This document shows positions 36,174 to 44,727 of a stretch of DNA of 64,000 nucleotides, in pieces. Under the pieces are notes generated by a model. That model did not search any database. It worked only from the letters and a program-made list of their open reading frames with translations, and was not told the DNA's origin. The stretch comes from Pseudomonas sp. GL-B-19 (GTDB taxonomy: Bacteria > Pseudomonadota > Gammaproteobacteria > Pseudomonadales > Pseudomonadaceae), in contig NZ_JAHBDK010000034.1 of NCBI RefSeq assembly GCF_019956415.1, positions 1 through 64,000 of the forward strand, given 5' to 3'. Made by a program: the position numbers and the translations under genes. Within the stretch, counting starts at the first letter, position 1. Each line of letters opens with the position of its first letter.

Positions 36174-37280
36174 ATGGACCCGATCATCGCTGCGACTCAT
36201 GCCGACCCTTATCCCTATTACGCGCAATTGCGTGACCAAGGAGGACTGATTTTTCACGAAGGACTGAAAATGTGGGTGGCCAGCAGCGCCCGAGCGGTCG
36301 CCGCCGTACTGGCACACCCTGATTGCCATGTCCGGCCGGTCGCCGAACCGGTGCCCAAGGCGATTGCCGGCGGCCTGGCGGGCAAGGTGTTCGGGCAGTT
36401 GATGCGGATGAATGAAGGTGAACGGCAGCGCTGCCCGAGGTCGGCGATTGAGCCAGGGCTAGGGTTGATTGATGGGGATGAAGTCAATGCGTTGGTGGCG
36501 GCGCGATTGATCACGCCGGACGTCGACGGTTTGTACAACGCCATGTTTCGCGGGCCGGTGTGCGTGGTGGCGGCACTGCTGGGGTTCACGCCGGCTCAGG
36601 GTCGGACGATCAGCGAGCTGACAGCGGATTTCGTGGCATGCCTGTCGTCGCTCAGCGTTCAGGCGCAACTCAACGCAGCACAGGCTGCCGCTGAACATTT
36701 ACGAGGTTACTTCATTGAGTTGCTCGACGACCCGGACAATAAAAGCCCACTGCTCACCGGGATTCGCGAGCGCTTCGCTGGCGACCAGGAAACGCTGATC
36801 GCCAATCTGATTGGCCTGTTTTCCCAGACCTTTGAAGCCACTGCGGGGCTGATCGGCAATGCGCTGTTGGCGGTGATTCGACATCCATCGCTTCAGCAGG
36901 GCTGCGTAGATGATTTGATTGCCGAAACCCAGCGTTTTGACCCGTCGGTGCAAAACACTCGCCGGTTTGTTGCCGCGCCCTGTGAGACTGAGGGCGTGCG
37001 CCTGCATGCGGGCGATGTGGTTCTGGTGCTGTTGGCGTCGGCCAATCGCGATCCGCAGCTGAATGACAGCCCCGACGTCTTTCGTCTGGATCGCCCGCAG
37101 CGCCGAAGTTTTACCTTTGGCGCGGGGCGGCATCAGTGTCCGGGGCAATTGTTGGCGTTGGGGATTGCCAGTGCGACGTTGCGGGAGATTCTGGCGCACC
37201 AGCCTGCGCCGGAACGATTGGCCTGGGAGTACCGGCCTTCGTTGAATGGGCGGATTCCGGTGTTTCGTGATGTGGCGTGA
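36174..37280 (+). CDS. Cytochrome P450 (short, divergent)
   Basis: 368 residues from ATG at 36174, about 30-40 shorter than typical bacterial P450s. The haem-binding motif FTFGAGRHQCPGQLLALG places the thiolate ligand at C322; the K-helix ExxR is E251-R254. The I-helix, normally (A/G)GxxT, reads SQTFEAT at 217-223, so the conserved Ala-Gly is replaced by Gln-Thr or Ser-Gln while Glu and Thr remain. Substrate unknown; no ferredoxin or reductase gene is adjacent. The divergent ArsR-type gene likely controls it. Confidence 0.88.
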   Translation: MDPIIAATHADPYPYYAQLRDQGGLIFHEGLKMWVASSARAVAAVLAHPDCHVRPVAEPVPKAIAGGLAGKVFGQLMRMNEGERQRCPRSAIEPGLGLIDGDEVNALVAARLITPDVDGLYNAMFRGPVCVVAALLGFTPAQGRTISELTADFVACLSSLSVQAQLNAAQAAAEHLRGYFIELLDDPDNKSPLLTGIRERFAGDQETLIANLIGLFSQTFEATAGLIGNALLAVIRHPSLQQGCVDDLIAETQRFDPSVQNTRRFVAAPCETEGVRLHAGDVVLVLLASANRDPQLNDSPDVFRLDRPQRRSFTFGAGRHQCPGQLLALGIASATLREILAHQPAPERLAWEYRPSLNGRIPVFRDVA

Positions 37281-37324
37281 GACCGCGAAGAAGTCATGAC
37301 AAACGACGCATCATTCAAAACCTG

Positions 37325-37798
37325 TCAATCAATTACACCAACGCGCGAACTATCCGGCCAGAACAATGCTGCCTGCCCCCGATGCTCGCCGTGCTGATCG
37401 ATCAGGGTCCAGACTTTGCCTTCGTAAATCATGAAGGCATTGCCGTCCCTGTCCACCCGCCAGCCGCTATAGCCGTGAGCAATTCCGTTGACCGTGACCT
37501 GTTCCAGCAATGTCTGGCGCATGGCTCGGTCCAACGGTGAAGCGCTGAACCGTGACGGCATACCAAGGAACTGCGAGCGATCGTATTTGAAACTGGCCAG
37601 CGTCTGTTCATTGGCATAGAAGAAACGAGGATCGTCTTCAGTGCCATGGGCTAACAGGCTGTAAGGCGCGTGCTCGTGCAACCAGTGCAAGCGTTCCGTT
37701 CCGGTCAGTGATTCGGGGGCCGGCAGACCCTGGCCGGTCCAGTGCCGAAAAGCCTCGTCCAGCAGTTGAACAGCTGCATATTCGTTGATTGGCGACAC
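37325..37798 (-). CDS. MEKHLA-domain protein
   Basis: 157 residues from GTG at 37798, preferred over ATG at 37810 because GGGAGG lies just before the GTG. The MEKHLA domain, a PAS-like fold known from plant HD-ZIP III proteins and found in bacteria, covers nearly the whole protein: HAPYSLLAHGTEDDPRFFYAN, LGMPSRFSASP and YEGKVWTLID (quoted in pieces). Function unknown; ligand or light/redox sensing is suggested for the family only by its PAS relation. Its 5' end abuts a truncated lysR start in the same orientation, so it may now use a former lysR promoter. Confidence 0.82.
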   Translation of the reverse strand: MSPINEYAAVQLLDEAFRHWTGQGLPAPESLTGTERLHWLHEHAPYSLLAHGTEDDPRFFYANEQTLASFKYDRSQFLGMPSRFSASPLDRAMRQTLLEQVTVNGIAHGYSGWRVDRDGNAFMIYEGKVWTLIDQHGEHRGQAALFWPDSSRVGVID

Positions 37799-37810
37799 GC
37801 GCCCTCCCAT

Positions 37811-37887
37811 AACATGGCGTCGGTGAAGCTCCCCGCCTCGACCACCGCGACGAAGACTTCCATTGGCCTGAGTTTGGCCATGATCAT
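37811..37887 (-). pseudogene. Remnant: first ~24 codons of a LysR-family regulator
   Basis: On the minus strand from ATG 37881 the sequence reads MAKLRPMEVFVAVVEAGSFT, the canonical start of a LysR winged helix, for about 24 codons (to SFTDAM), after which the similarity stops at the MEKHLA gene start. The rest of the regulator is missing. It faces the broken D-cysteine desulfhydrase gene, as a divergent LysR regulator normally would. Confidence 0.75.
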
Positions 37888-37997
37888 GCCTGCATTAAAT
37901 ACATCAGGTTAAAAGAGTTGTTACCGGCGATGTGTTTATCCGCAGGGGCTTTCTCCCTAGAGTCACCGTAATAACATTGAACATCGAGCCAGCATTG

Positions 37998-39028
37998 ATG
38001 CAAACCCTTCTGGACAAGTCATTAAGTTCTTTTGCCCGGGCCGACCTTCTGCAAGGCCCGACGCCCATCCAGCGCGCTGAACGCCTTGAGCAGCAGTTGG
38101 GTTTGAAGGCGCAAGGCATCGGCCTGTTCCTCAAGCGCGATGATCACATGCTGATTGGCGGTGGTGGCAACAAACTGCGCAAACTCGAATTTCATCTCGG
38201 CGCAGCATTGGGGCCGGGGTCGAAACGGTCATCACCATCGGCGGCCTTCAATCCAACCATGCGCGGCTGACCGCTGCGGTGTGTGCCCGCCTCGGTATCG
38301 CCTGCGAACTGATCCTCACCCGATCAGTCCCGAAAACGGAAGTGGGCTACGAACTCAACGGCAACGTCCTGCTCGACCAGTTGTTCGGCGCCTCCATCTG
38401 CGTGCTGGCCGGTGGCAGCGATTCACTTGCCGAAGCCGAGAAACGCGCCGAACACCTTCGGGCTTCCGGGCACAAGGTACTGGTGATTCCTACGGGCGGC
38501 TCGACACCGCTGGGCGCTCTTGGCTATGCGCGCTGCGCGGAGGAGATTGCGCAACAAGAAACCGAACTCGGCCTCACCTTCAATCAGGTCGTGGTACCCA
38601 ACGGCAGCGCCGGCACCCACGCCGGGCTCGCGGCCGGGTTTCAGTTGCTGGATCGAGGTACTTCGCTGGTGAAGTCGTACTCGGTTTTATCAGACAGGGA
38701 TACCTCAGCGGCCAGAACCCTGCAACTGACCCAGGATGTACTGTCTTTACTTGGCAGCAGCGCCAGTGTTCAGGCTTCAGAGATCGTCATCGACGGCAGT
38801 CAGTTGGGCGATGGATACGGCCTGCCGACACCGGCCATGCTGGACGCGGTGCGTTTGATGGCTCGCGCTGAAGGGCTGTTGATCGACCCGGTATATTCCG
38901 GGAAAGCGTTCGCCGGGTTGCTGGCCGATCTCACGCAAGGAGGCTTCCGATCCGGTGACAATGTGCTGTTTGTGATGACCGGCGGTACACCGGGGTTGTA
39001 TGCGTATCGGGAGGCGTTTCAGGGCTGA
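37998..39028 (+). pseudogene. dcyD: D-cysteine desulfhydrase / ACC-deaminase family gene with a frameshift
   Basis: Two overlapping-frame pieces make one protein of about 343 residues. The first (37998 to about 38212) has SLSSFARADLLQGPTPIQRA and the PLP-lysine motif GGGGNKLRKLEFHLGAALG; the second, in the next frame, continues VETVITIGGLQSNHARLTAA and runs to the stop at 39028 through GSAGTHAGLAAGFQLL and TGGTPGLYAY. Family alignment needs one extra G in the GGGG run at 38210-38213 (expected ...LGAGVE...). It would deaminate D-cysteine to pyruvate, sulfide and ammonia. Either a real inactivating deletion or a homopolymer sequencing error; both halves are otherwise intact and well conserved. 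Confidence 0.85.
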
Positions 39029-39084
39029 AGGTTAGTCCCCGACAAGCCACCTCGCCAAAAAAATCCTTTCATCCCAAGCCTCAG

Positions 39085-39423
39085 TCAATCATCCCGCGTC
39101 AGCACTTCCAGCAGTTCAATCTCGAAAATCAGGTTCGAGTTCGGCGTAATCTTGCCCATCGTCCGTTCGCCATAGGCCAGATGCGCCGGCACCAGCAATT
39201 TGCGCTTGCCGCCCACCTGCATCCCCATAATCCCCTGATCCCACCCTTTGATAACCCGGCCAGTGCCAATCACGCACTGGAAAGGTTTGCCACGGCTGTA
39301 GGACGAGTCGAATTCGGTGCCGTCTTCCAGCCAGCCACGATATTGGGTGGTGATCAGCGCGCCTTTGACGGCGGCTTTGCCGTCGCCTGGCTGGAGGTCG
39401 ATGATTTGCAGTTGTTCATTCAT
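39085..39423 (-). CDS. FKBP-type peptidyl-prolyl cis-trans isomerase
   Basis: 112 residues, a single FKBP domain without signal peptide, so cytosolic. Conserved blocks: GALITTQYRGWLEDGTEFDSS (in pieces), RVIKGWDQGIMGMQVGGKRKL and LVPAHLAYGER with the aromatic pocket residues Y28, F39/D40, W60 and Y86 by count. It isomerises proline bonds during folding. No operon partner on the minus strand; downstream of the broken dcyD gene and convergent with it. Confidence 0.93.
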   Translation of the reverse strand: MNEQLQIIDLQPGDGKAAVKGALITTQYRGWLEDGTEFDSSYSRGKPFQCVIGTGRVIKGWDQGIMGMQVGGKRKLLVPAHLAYGERTMGKITPNSNLIFEIELLEVLTRDD

Positions 39424-39637
39424 GACGATGTTGGTCTGTTTGCGGTATTCGAGGGTCGTGGTTTTCCCAGAAAATCATCCTGCTTGCAACTCTTCAGGTG
39501 CCTTTATCGGAATGGGACAATCGCTGCACATCAAGTCTAGCGCTCGCTAGATAGAAAGCGACTGCAACCAAGCGGTCCGGTGAACTAACATAAGCACCAA
39601 CGTTTCCCTCGGTTTAATACCCAATGACTCTCCCTGA

Positions 39638-40711
39638 ATGAATCTGCTCTGGATCAGCGCAGCCATTGGCTCAGTCATGCTTGCCCTGCTCATCGCGATG
39701 ATCTATCGAGAGCGCTCGCTGAAAAAACAACTGGGCGAGTGTCGTGCACTGATTGCCAGCCTGTCCGAGGGACCGTCCGTGCGTCAGAATGGCGACGCCG
39801 AACGCTTCAAACGCAGTCAATACTTCGCCCGTATCGGCACCTGGGACTGGGACGTCGACACCGACAAGCTCTACTGGTCGGACGCGATCTACGGCATGTT
39901 CGGCTTCAAGATCGGCGAAGTGACACCCTCCTACGCCCTGTTTTGCTCCTGCGTACACCCGGAGGACCGCGCCAGCGTGCGCGCCGGGGAATTGCGCTGC
40001 CTGGAAACCGGCGAAAACCATGACGAGGAATACCGCGTCGTCTGGCCCGACGGTAGCATCCATTGGTTGCGAGAGACCGGCAACGTGGTCAAGAACGACC
40101 ACGATGCCACCGTCAAAATGATGGGCGTAGTGCGCGACATCACAGAGGAAAAAGCTTCCGCCAGTTACCTGCAATACCTGGCTCATTACGATCCACTGAC
40201 CGGGCTGCCCAATCGACTGGTGCTGGAAGAACGTTTGTCCGAGGCACTGGAACAAGCCCGTATCGGCGCCACACGGGTTGTGCTGGTGTTTGTCGACCTC
40301 AACGGTTTCAAGGCCATCAACGATCACTACGGCCATGCGGCCGGCGACCGCGTCCTGATCGCCACGGCCGCCCGGTTGAAAAAAATATTGCGTTCCACCG
40401 ACACCGTCGCCCGAATCGGCGGCGACGAATTTGTGGTCATTCTCCAAGGATTGCCTCAGGACATCTGCCTGCAGGATGAAGCGCGCAGCATCTGCCAGAA
40501 AATCTTCGTCGAACTTTCACCGCCGATCATCATCGGTAACGACCAGCGCCACATCGGCACCAGTCTCGGGGTCGCGGTGTACCCGGACCATGCGCCAAGC
40601 ATGGACCGGCTGATTCATATTGCGGACCTGGCGATGTATGAGGCCAAGCGCAGTGGGAATAATCAGTATCGGTTGGGCTTCGAGAGCCCTGTGCGAGCTC
40701 CCGGCCAATAG
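39638..40711 (+). CDS. Membrane-anchored PAS-GGDEF diguanylate cyclase
   Basis: 357 residues. One N-terminal membrane helix (about 3-23, ISAAIGSVMLALLIAMIY), a short coiled coil, a PAS fold with PAC motif (about 60-172, RIGTWDWDVDTDKLYWSDAI), and a GGDEF domain (about 180-345) with the intact active site GGDEF at 261-265. The inhibitory I-site RSTD at 252-255 sits five residues before it, so product inhibition is expected. It makes cyclic di-GMP from GTP at the inner membrane. No EAL domain. Monocistronic by position. Confidence 0.95.
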   Translation: MNLLWISAAIGSVMLALLIAMIYRERSLKKQLGECRALIASLSEGPSVRQNGDAERFKRSQYFARIGTWDWDVDTDKLYWSDAIYGMFGFKIGEVTPSYALFCSCVHPEDRASVRAGELRCLETGENHDEEYRVVWPDGSIHWLRETGNVVKNDHDATVKMMGVVRDITEEKASASYLQYLAHYDPLTGLPNRLVLEERLSEALEQARIGATRVVLVFVDLNGFKAINDHYGHAAGDRVLIATAARLKKILRSTDTVARIGGDEFVVILQGLPQDICLQDEARSICQKIFVELSPPIIIGNDQRHIGTSLGVAVYPDHAPSMDRLIHIADLAMYEAKRSGNNQYRLGFESPVRAPGQ

Positions 40712-40847
40712 GGCTTGAACGCTCCACCGCGGTACTGTGCTTGCGAAAAATCATTCCTTACTGTTGCGATGATTCTGCGCCTGACTGTACCGGGGATTGC
40801 GCCTCGGCTCGGCGTAGGCTGCGTGAACACACTCAGGACTGACCGCC

Positions 40848-41453
40848 ATGCACATTGCCATTCTGACCTTCGACGGTTTCAACGAACTGGATTCCCTGAT
40901 CGCTTACGGCATGCTCAGCCGGGTGTCGCTGCTGGGAGACATGGACTGGCGCGTGAGCATCGCTTCGCCGACGCCGCGTGTCACGTCCATGAATGGTTTG
41001 ACCATTGATGCGCAGATTGATCTGGCCGAGGCTTGCCAGGCGGATGCTGTGCTGGTTGGGAGCGGACGCAAGACTCGTGAAGTAGCTGAGAATTCGGCGA
41101 TCATGGATCAACTGCGTTTCGATCCAGGCCGGCAGTTACTGGCTGCGCAATGTTCTGGCACCTTTTTACTGGCAAAGCTCGGCTTGCTCGGCGACGCCCC
41201 CGCTTGCACCGATGCCATCAGCAAGCCGTGGGTGCAGGCGGCTGGTGTAAATGTCGTCAATCAGGCGTTTTATGCCAATGGGAATGTCGCGACGGCAGGT
41301 GGTTGTTTGTCGGCGCAGTATTTGGCGGTGTGGTTTCTAGCTCGACTGAAAGGCACTGAAGCGGCTCGGGAGGTGTTGCACAACTTCGCGCCGGTGGGTG
41401 AGAAGGATGAGTATGTGGCTCGGGGGATGGCACATATCGAGGCGTTTATCTGA
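40848..41453 (+). CDS. DJ-1/PfpI family protein
   Basis: 201 residues. Class I glutamine amidotransferase-like fold; the nucleophile-elbow cysteine is C102 in LAAQCSGTFLLAK, with an acidic residue E13 in DGFNELDSL and VGSGRKTRE around 70. Relatives include isonitrile hydratase (InhA) and stress-related DJ-1 proteins; the CSGTF motif is closer to the isonitrile-hydratase type, but I cannot assign a substrate. The last 12 codons are repeated 138 bp downstream as a diverged copy. Confidence 0.87.
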   Translation: MHIAILTFDGFNELDSLIAYGMLSRVSLLGDMDWRVSIASPTPRVTSMNGLTIDAQIDLAEACQADAVLVGSGRKTREVAENSAIMDQLRFDPGRQLLAAQCSGTFLLAKLGLLGDAPACTDAISKPWVQAAGVNVVNQAFYANGNVATAGGCLSAQYLAVWFLARLKGTEAAREVLHNFAPVGEKDEYVARGMAHIEAFI

Positions 41454-41690
41454 TTGCACGGTTGTCTGGTCGGGCGTCTTCGCTGGCAAGCCAGCTCCTA
41501 CAGGTGACCGCATTCCCCTGTGGGAGCGAGCCTGCTCGCGATAGCGGTATTCGTGGTTCGGGGGATGGCCCATCTCGGGGCATTTATTTGATTGCACGGT
41601 TGTCTGCTCGAGCATCTTCGCTGGCAAGCCAGCTCCTACAGGTAAGCGCGTTCTCCTGTAGGAGCTGGCTTGCCAGCGATAGCCGTTTAT
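41415..41690. repeat. Tandem duplication of a gene 3' end plus REP elements (two units of ~138 bp)
   Basis: Unit 1 starts GTGGCTCGGGGGATGGCACA at 41415, within the DJ-1 gene; unit 2 starts GTGGTTCGGGGGATGGCCCA at 41553. Both encode a VxRGMAHxxAFI end with a stop, then GATTGCACGGTTGTCTG, a CTTCGCTGGCAAGCCAGCTC REP arm, a short spacer and a second REP arm. The closing arm is the GAGCGAGCC type in unit 1 and the GGAGCTGGC type in unit 2, so the two units carry different REP mosaics. Confidence 0.85.
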
Positions 41691-41766
41691 CGGCGCGTAA
41701 AGGCTGACGCATTTCGCCGCAGCCTTTATCCTTGGCGCCCCGCCGTATCGAGTGTTGGAGTAAGTC

Positions 41767-43578
41767 ATGCCCCATGAAGGCAACCTGTTGCAAGCCGCTG
41801 TCGTATTTCTGTTCGCGGCGGTGCTCACCGTGCCCTTGGCCAAGCGCCTGCAATTGGGAGCCGTGCTGGGTTATCTGTTTGCCGGCGTCCTCATCGGGCC
41901 GTCCGTGCTGGGGTTGATTGGCAATCCGCAAAGTGTCAGCCACATCTCTGAACTCGGCGTGGTGTTGCTGTTGTTCGTCATCGGCCTGGAACTGTCGCCG
42001 CGACGCTTGTGGGTGATGCGCAAATCAGTGTTCGGCGTGGGTCTGGCGCAGGTGCTGCTGACGGGTTTGGTGATTGGCGTACTGGCGCTGTTCGTCTTCG
42101 GTCAGCCGCTGAACAGCGCCATCGTGCTGGGCCTTGGCCTAGCCTTGTCGTCCACCGCGTTTGGCTTGCAAAGCCTGGCTGAGCGCAAGGAACTGACCAG
42201 CCCTCACGGCCGGTTGGCGTTTGCGATTCTGCTGTTTCAGGACATCGCCGCGATCCCGCTGATCGCCATGGTCCCGCTGCTGGCGGGTGGCGATCACGCC
42301 AGCACCGCGGCCGACAATGTGAATCATGGTTTGCGAGTGTTGGCCAGCATTGCGGTGGTGGTGATCGGCGGACGCTATCTGTTGCGCCCGGTGTTTCGCG
42401 TGGTTGCCAAGACTCGTTTGCCGGAGGTGTCCACTGCGACGGCGCTGCTGGTGGTGATCGGTACGGCGTGGCTGATGGACCTGGTCGGCGTGTCCATGGC
42501 GCTTGGCGCGTTCCTCGCCGGGTTGCTGCTGGCGGACTCCGAATACCGGCATGAACTGGAAGCGCAGATCGAACCATTCAAAGGCCTACTGCTGGGGTTG
42601 TTCTTCATCAGCGTCGGTATGGGGGCCAACCTGAGCTTGCTGCTCAGCGCGCCGATTGCAGTGCTCGGGCTGACGTTACTGCTGATCGCAATCAAACTGC
42701 CGCTGCTGTTTATCGTGGGTCGATTGGCCGGTGGCTTGGGCAATGTCAATGCGCTGCGTCTGGGCATCGTGTTGGCGGCTGGTGGTGAATTCGCATTTGT
42801 GGTGTTCAAGATCGGCCGCGATCAGGGCTTGTTCGAGCCGCACCTGTACGACTTGCTGGTGCTGACGATCACCCTGTCCATGGCGGTGACGCCGCTGTTG
42901 TTGCTGCTGTGCGCACGGCTCTATTCGCCCAAGGTGCAACCTGTCGTGGTGCCGGAAAAATTTCGTAAAATCGACACCGATGCGCCGCGTGTGGTGATTG
43001 CCGGCATGGGCCGAATGGGGCAGATCGTGGCGCGGATTCTGCGGGCGCAAAACATCAAATTCGTGGCGCTCGACACCTCGGTGGAAACCATCGAACTGTC
43101 CCGCAGTTTCGGCGGTGTGCCGGTGTTCTATGGCGACCCGATGCGCCCGGAAATCCTCAGCGCAGCCAAGGTCGAACAGGCCGAATATTTTGTCATCGCC
43201 ACCGATGATCCGGACACCAACATCAAGACCGCCGAGGTGGTGCATCGGTTGTATCCGCACATCAAAATCATTGCTCGAGCACGTAACCGCCAGCATGTGC
43301 ATCGCCTGGTGGATCTTGGCGCCGAGGCGATTCGAGAAACCTATTACTCGAGCCTGGAAATGAGCCGGCGCACGTTGGTTGGCCTGGGGCTGACCCAGGC
43401 CCAGGCCGATGCGCGGATCAAGCGCTTCAAGCATCACGATGAGCAGGTGCTGGAGGCGCAGCATGCCGTTTATGACGATGCCGCGAAGGTGTTGCAGACC
43501 GCGCAGGAAGCGCGGGCTGAGCTGGCTAAATTGTTTGAGTCGGATCAGTTGGAGGAGCAGGAAGTGAGTAAGGTTTAA
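41767..43578 (+). CDS. Kef-type cation/proton antiporter (CPA2) with RCK domain
   Basis: 603 residues: about 12 membrane segments (1-385) of the monovalent cation:proton antiporter-2 family and a cytosolic TrkA-N/RCK domain from about residue 407 (VVIAGMGRMGQIVARILRAQ, in GxGxxG form). Family blocks QDIAAIPLIAMVPLL and LGAFLAGLLLADSEYRHELE are present. Such proteins exchange K+ for H+ and, in KefB/KefC, are gated by glutathione adducts; the KefC-like TrkA-N suggests similar control. A C-terminal tail of about 80 residues is rich in Glu/Ala and likely helical. Confidence 0.9.
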   Translation: MPHEGNLLQAAVVFLFAAVLTVPLAKRLQLGAVLGYLFAGVLIGPSVLGLIGNPQSVSHISELGVVLLLFVIGLELSPRRLWVMRKSVFGVGLAQVLLTGLVIGVLALFVFGQPLNSAIVLGLGLALSSTAFGLQSLAERKELTSPHGRLAFAILLFQDIAAIPLIAMVPLLAGGDHASTAADNVNHGLRVLASIAVVVIGGRYLLRPVFRVVAKTRLPEVSTATALLVVIGTAWLMDLVGVSMALGAFLAGLLLADSEYRHELEAQIEPFKGLLLGLFFISVGMGANLSLLLSAPIAVLGLTLLLIAIKLPLLFIVGRLAGGLGNVNALRLGIVLAAGGEFAFVVFKIGRDQGLFEPHLYDLLVLTITLSMAVTPLLLLLCARLYSPKVQPVVVPEKFRKIDTDAPRVVIAGMGRMGQIVARILRAQNIKFVALDTSVETIELSRSFGGVPVFYGDPMRPEILSAAKVEQAEYFVIATDDPDTNIKTAEVVHRLYPHIKIIARARNRQHVHRLVDLGAEAIRETYYSSLEMSRRTLVGLGLTQAQADARIKRFKHHDEQVLEAQHAVYDDAAKVLQTAQEARAELAKLFESDQLEEQEVSKV

Positions 43579-43602
43579 GTCCTGTGGTGACAGTGCTGAT
43601 GC

Positions 43603-43629
43603 CATCGCGGGCAAGCCATGCTCCTACAG
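43603..43629. repeat. Single REP-like copy after the antiporter gene
   Basis: CATCGCGGGCAAGCCATGCTCCTACA, a lone copy of the GGGCAAGCC REP type without an opposing arm, 25 bp after the stop. Confidence 0.65.
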
Positions 43630-43643
43630 TCAAGCACACAGCA

Positions 43644-43674
43644 AAACGCCGCTTCCACCAGAGGCAGAAGCGGC
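43644..43674 (-). terminator. Terminator for a minus-strand small transcript
   Basis: On the minus strand GCCGCTTC (43674-43667) and GAAGCGGC (43655-43648) form an 8-bp perfect stem, followed by GTTTTGC. It lies 22 bp after the stop of the 22-codon ORF at 43697-43765. A second small stem, GAGGCAATGAGCCTC, lies between them. Confidence 0.65.
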
Positions 43675-43696
43675 AGAGGCAATGAGCCTCAGCGAA

Positions 43697-43765
43697 TCAG
43701 GACACACTCGAGAGCGTGCTTGTTTCTTCTGCGACCGGATAGAAACCATCAGAAGATCTATTCAT
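43697..43765 (-). CDS. Putative 22-residue peptide with own RBS and terminator
   Basis: ATG at 43765, TGA at 43697-43699. The peptide starts MNRSSDGFYPVAEET and ends LSSVS; it has no signal peptide or membrane segment and is rich in Ser, Thr and acidic residues. GGAG stands 10 bases before the ATG, and a stem with a U-run follows the stop, so the unit looks like a complete tiny gene. The surrounding 43630-44043 is AT-richer than the rest of the window and holds no other convincing gene. I do not recognise a family. It could be a leader-like or RiPP-precursor peptide, an sRNA with an incidental ORF, or chance. Confidence 0.4.
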   Translation of the reverse strand: MNRSSDGFYPVAEETSTLSSVS

Positions 43766-44043
43766 TGTTGTATCGCTCCAGGCAGGAAAGATGGTGTAAC
43801 AACTCTTCGAATGGAGCATTGCAGTCACCGTGCCAGACGCAAAAACTAAATAAATCGTTGTTTTTCAATAGCCTATAAAGATTTAACTTCTATTTCTCAT
43901 GCGATTTGCAAGGAACACGTCAACACGACGGGTTTTCTGCATTGAATGAAATAATAAGTGCATGAAGTTTTATTTAGAAAGCCTTCAATCATTTCTTGGC
44001 AAAATGCTGCACATCATTGAGAACCGCTAATCAGGCCAGCCCT

Positions 44044-44727
44044 ATGACCCGCATCTTGACCATCGAAGACGACGCCGTGACCGCCCGGGAAATCGTCGCC
44101 GAATTGAGCAGCCACGGCCTCGATGTCGATTGGGTCGACAATGGCCGTGAAGGCCTGGAGCGTGCGGTCAGTGGCGACTACGACCTGATCACCCTCGACC
44201 GAATGCTGCCGGAGCTCGATGGGCTGGCGATTGTCACCACGTTGCGGACCATGGGCGTGGCCACGCCGATCCTGATGATCAGCGCCCTCTCCGACGTCGA
44301 TGAGCGGGTGCGGGGCTTGCGCGCGGGCGGTGACGATTACCTGACCAAGCCGTTCGCCACCGATGAAATGGCCGCCCGCGTTGAAGTGCTGCTGCGCCGT
44401 CAGAACACCGTGACCGCCCAGGCCACCACACTGCGAGTGGCTGACCTGGAACTCAACCTGATCAGCCACGAAGCCAGCCGCGCCGGCCTGCTGCTGACGC
44501 TGCTGCCGACCGAGTACAAATTGCTCGAATTCCTGATGCGCAACACCGGGCAGATTCTGTCGCGCATGATGATCTTTGAAGAAGTCTGGGGCTACCACTT
44601 CGACCCCGGCACCAACCTGATCGACGTGCACATCGGCCGTTTGCGCAAGAAAATTGACCCACAAGGCCAGGCCCCACTGATTCGGACCGTGCGAGGCTCG
44701 GGTTATGTCATTGCCGAACCCGTCTAA
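44044..44727 (+). CDS. OmpR-family response regulator
   Basis: 227 residues from ATG at 44044 (MTRILTIEDDAVTAREIVAE); a start 16 codons earlier has no ribosome-binding site. Receiver domain with acidic E8/D9/D10, phospho-acceptor D52 in LITLDRMLPELDG and K102 in DDYLTKPF; C-terminal winged helix (about 125-222) with GLLLTLLPTEYKLLEFLMRN and IDVHIGRLRKKID (in pieces). It overlaps the following kinase gene by 23 bp, so they form a two-component pair. The regulated process is unknown; the 180 bp AT-rich DNA upstream is likely its promoter. Confidence 0.93.
   Translation: MTRILTIEDDAVTAREIVAELSSHGLDVDWVDNGREGLERAVSGDYDLITLDRMLPELDGLAIVTTLRTMGVATPILMISALSDVDERVRGLRAGGDDYLTKPFATDEMAARVEVLLRRQNTVTAQATTLRVADLELNLISHEASRAGLLLTLLPTEYKLLEFLMRNTGQILSRMMIFEEVWGYHFDPGTNLIDVHIGRLRKKIDPQGQAPLIRTVRGSGYVIAEPV

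Noticed and set aside
43618..43878. An 86-codon plus-strand frame after the antiporter gene
   Set aside because: It starts inside a REP copy, has no ribosome-binding site and no recognisable composition; the opposite strand has the better-supported small ORF and terminator.
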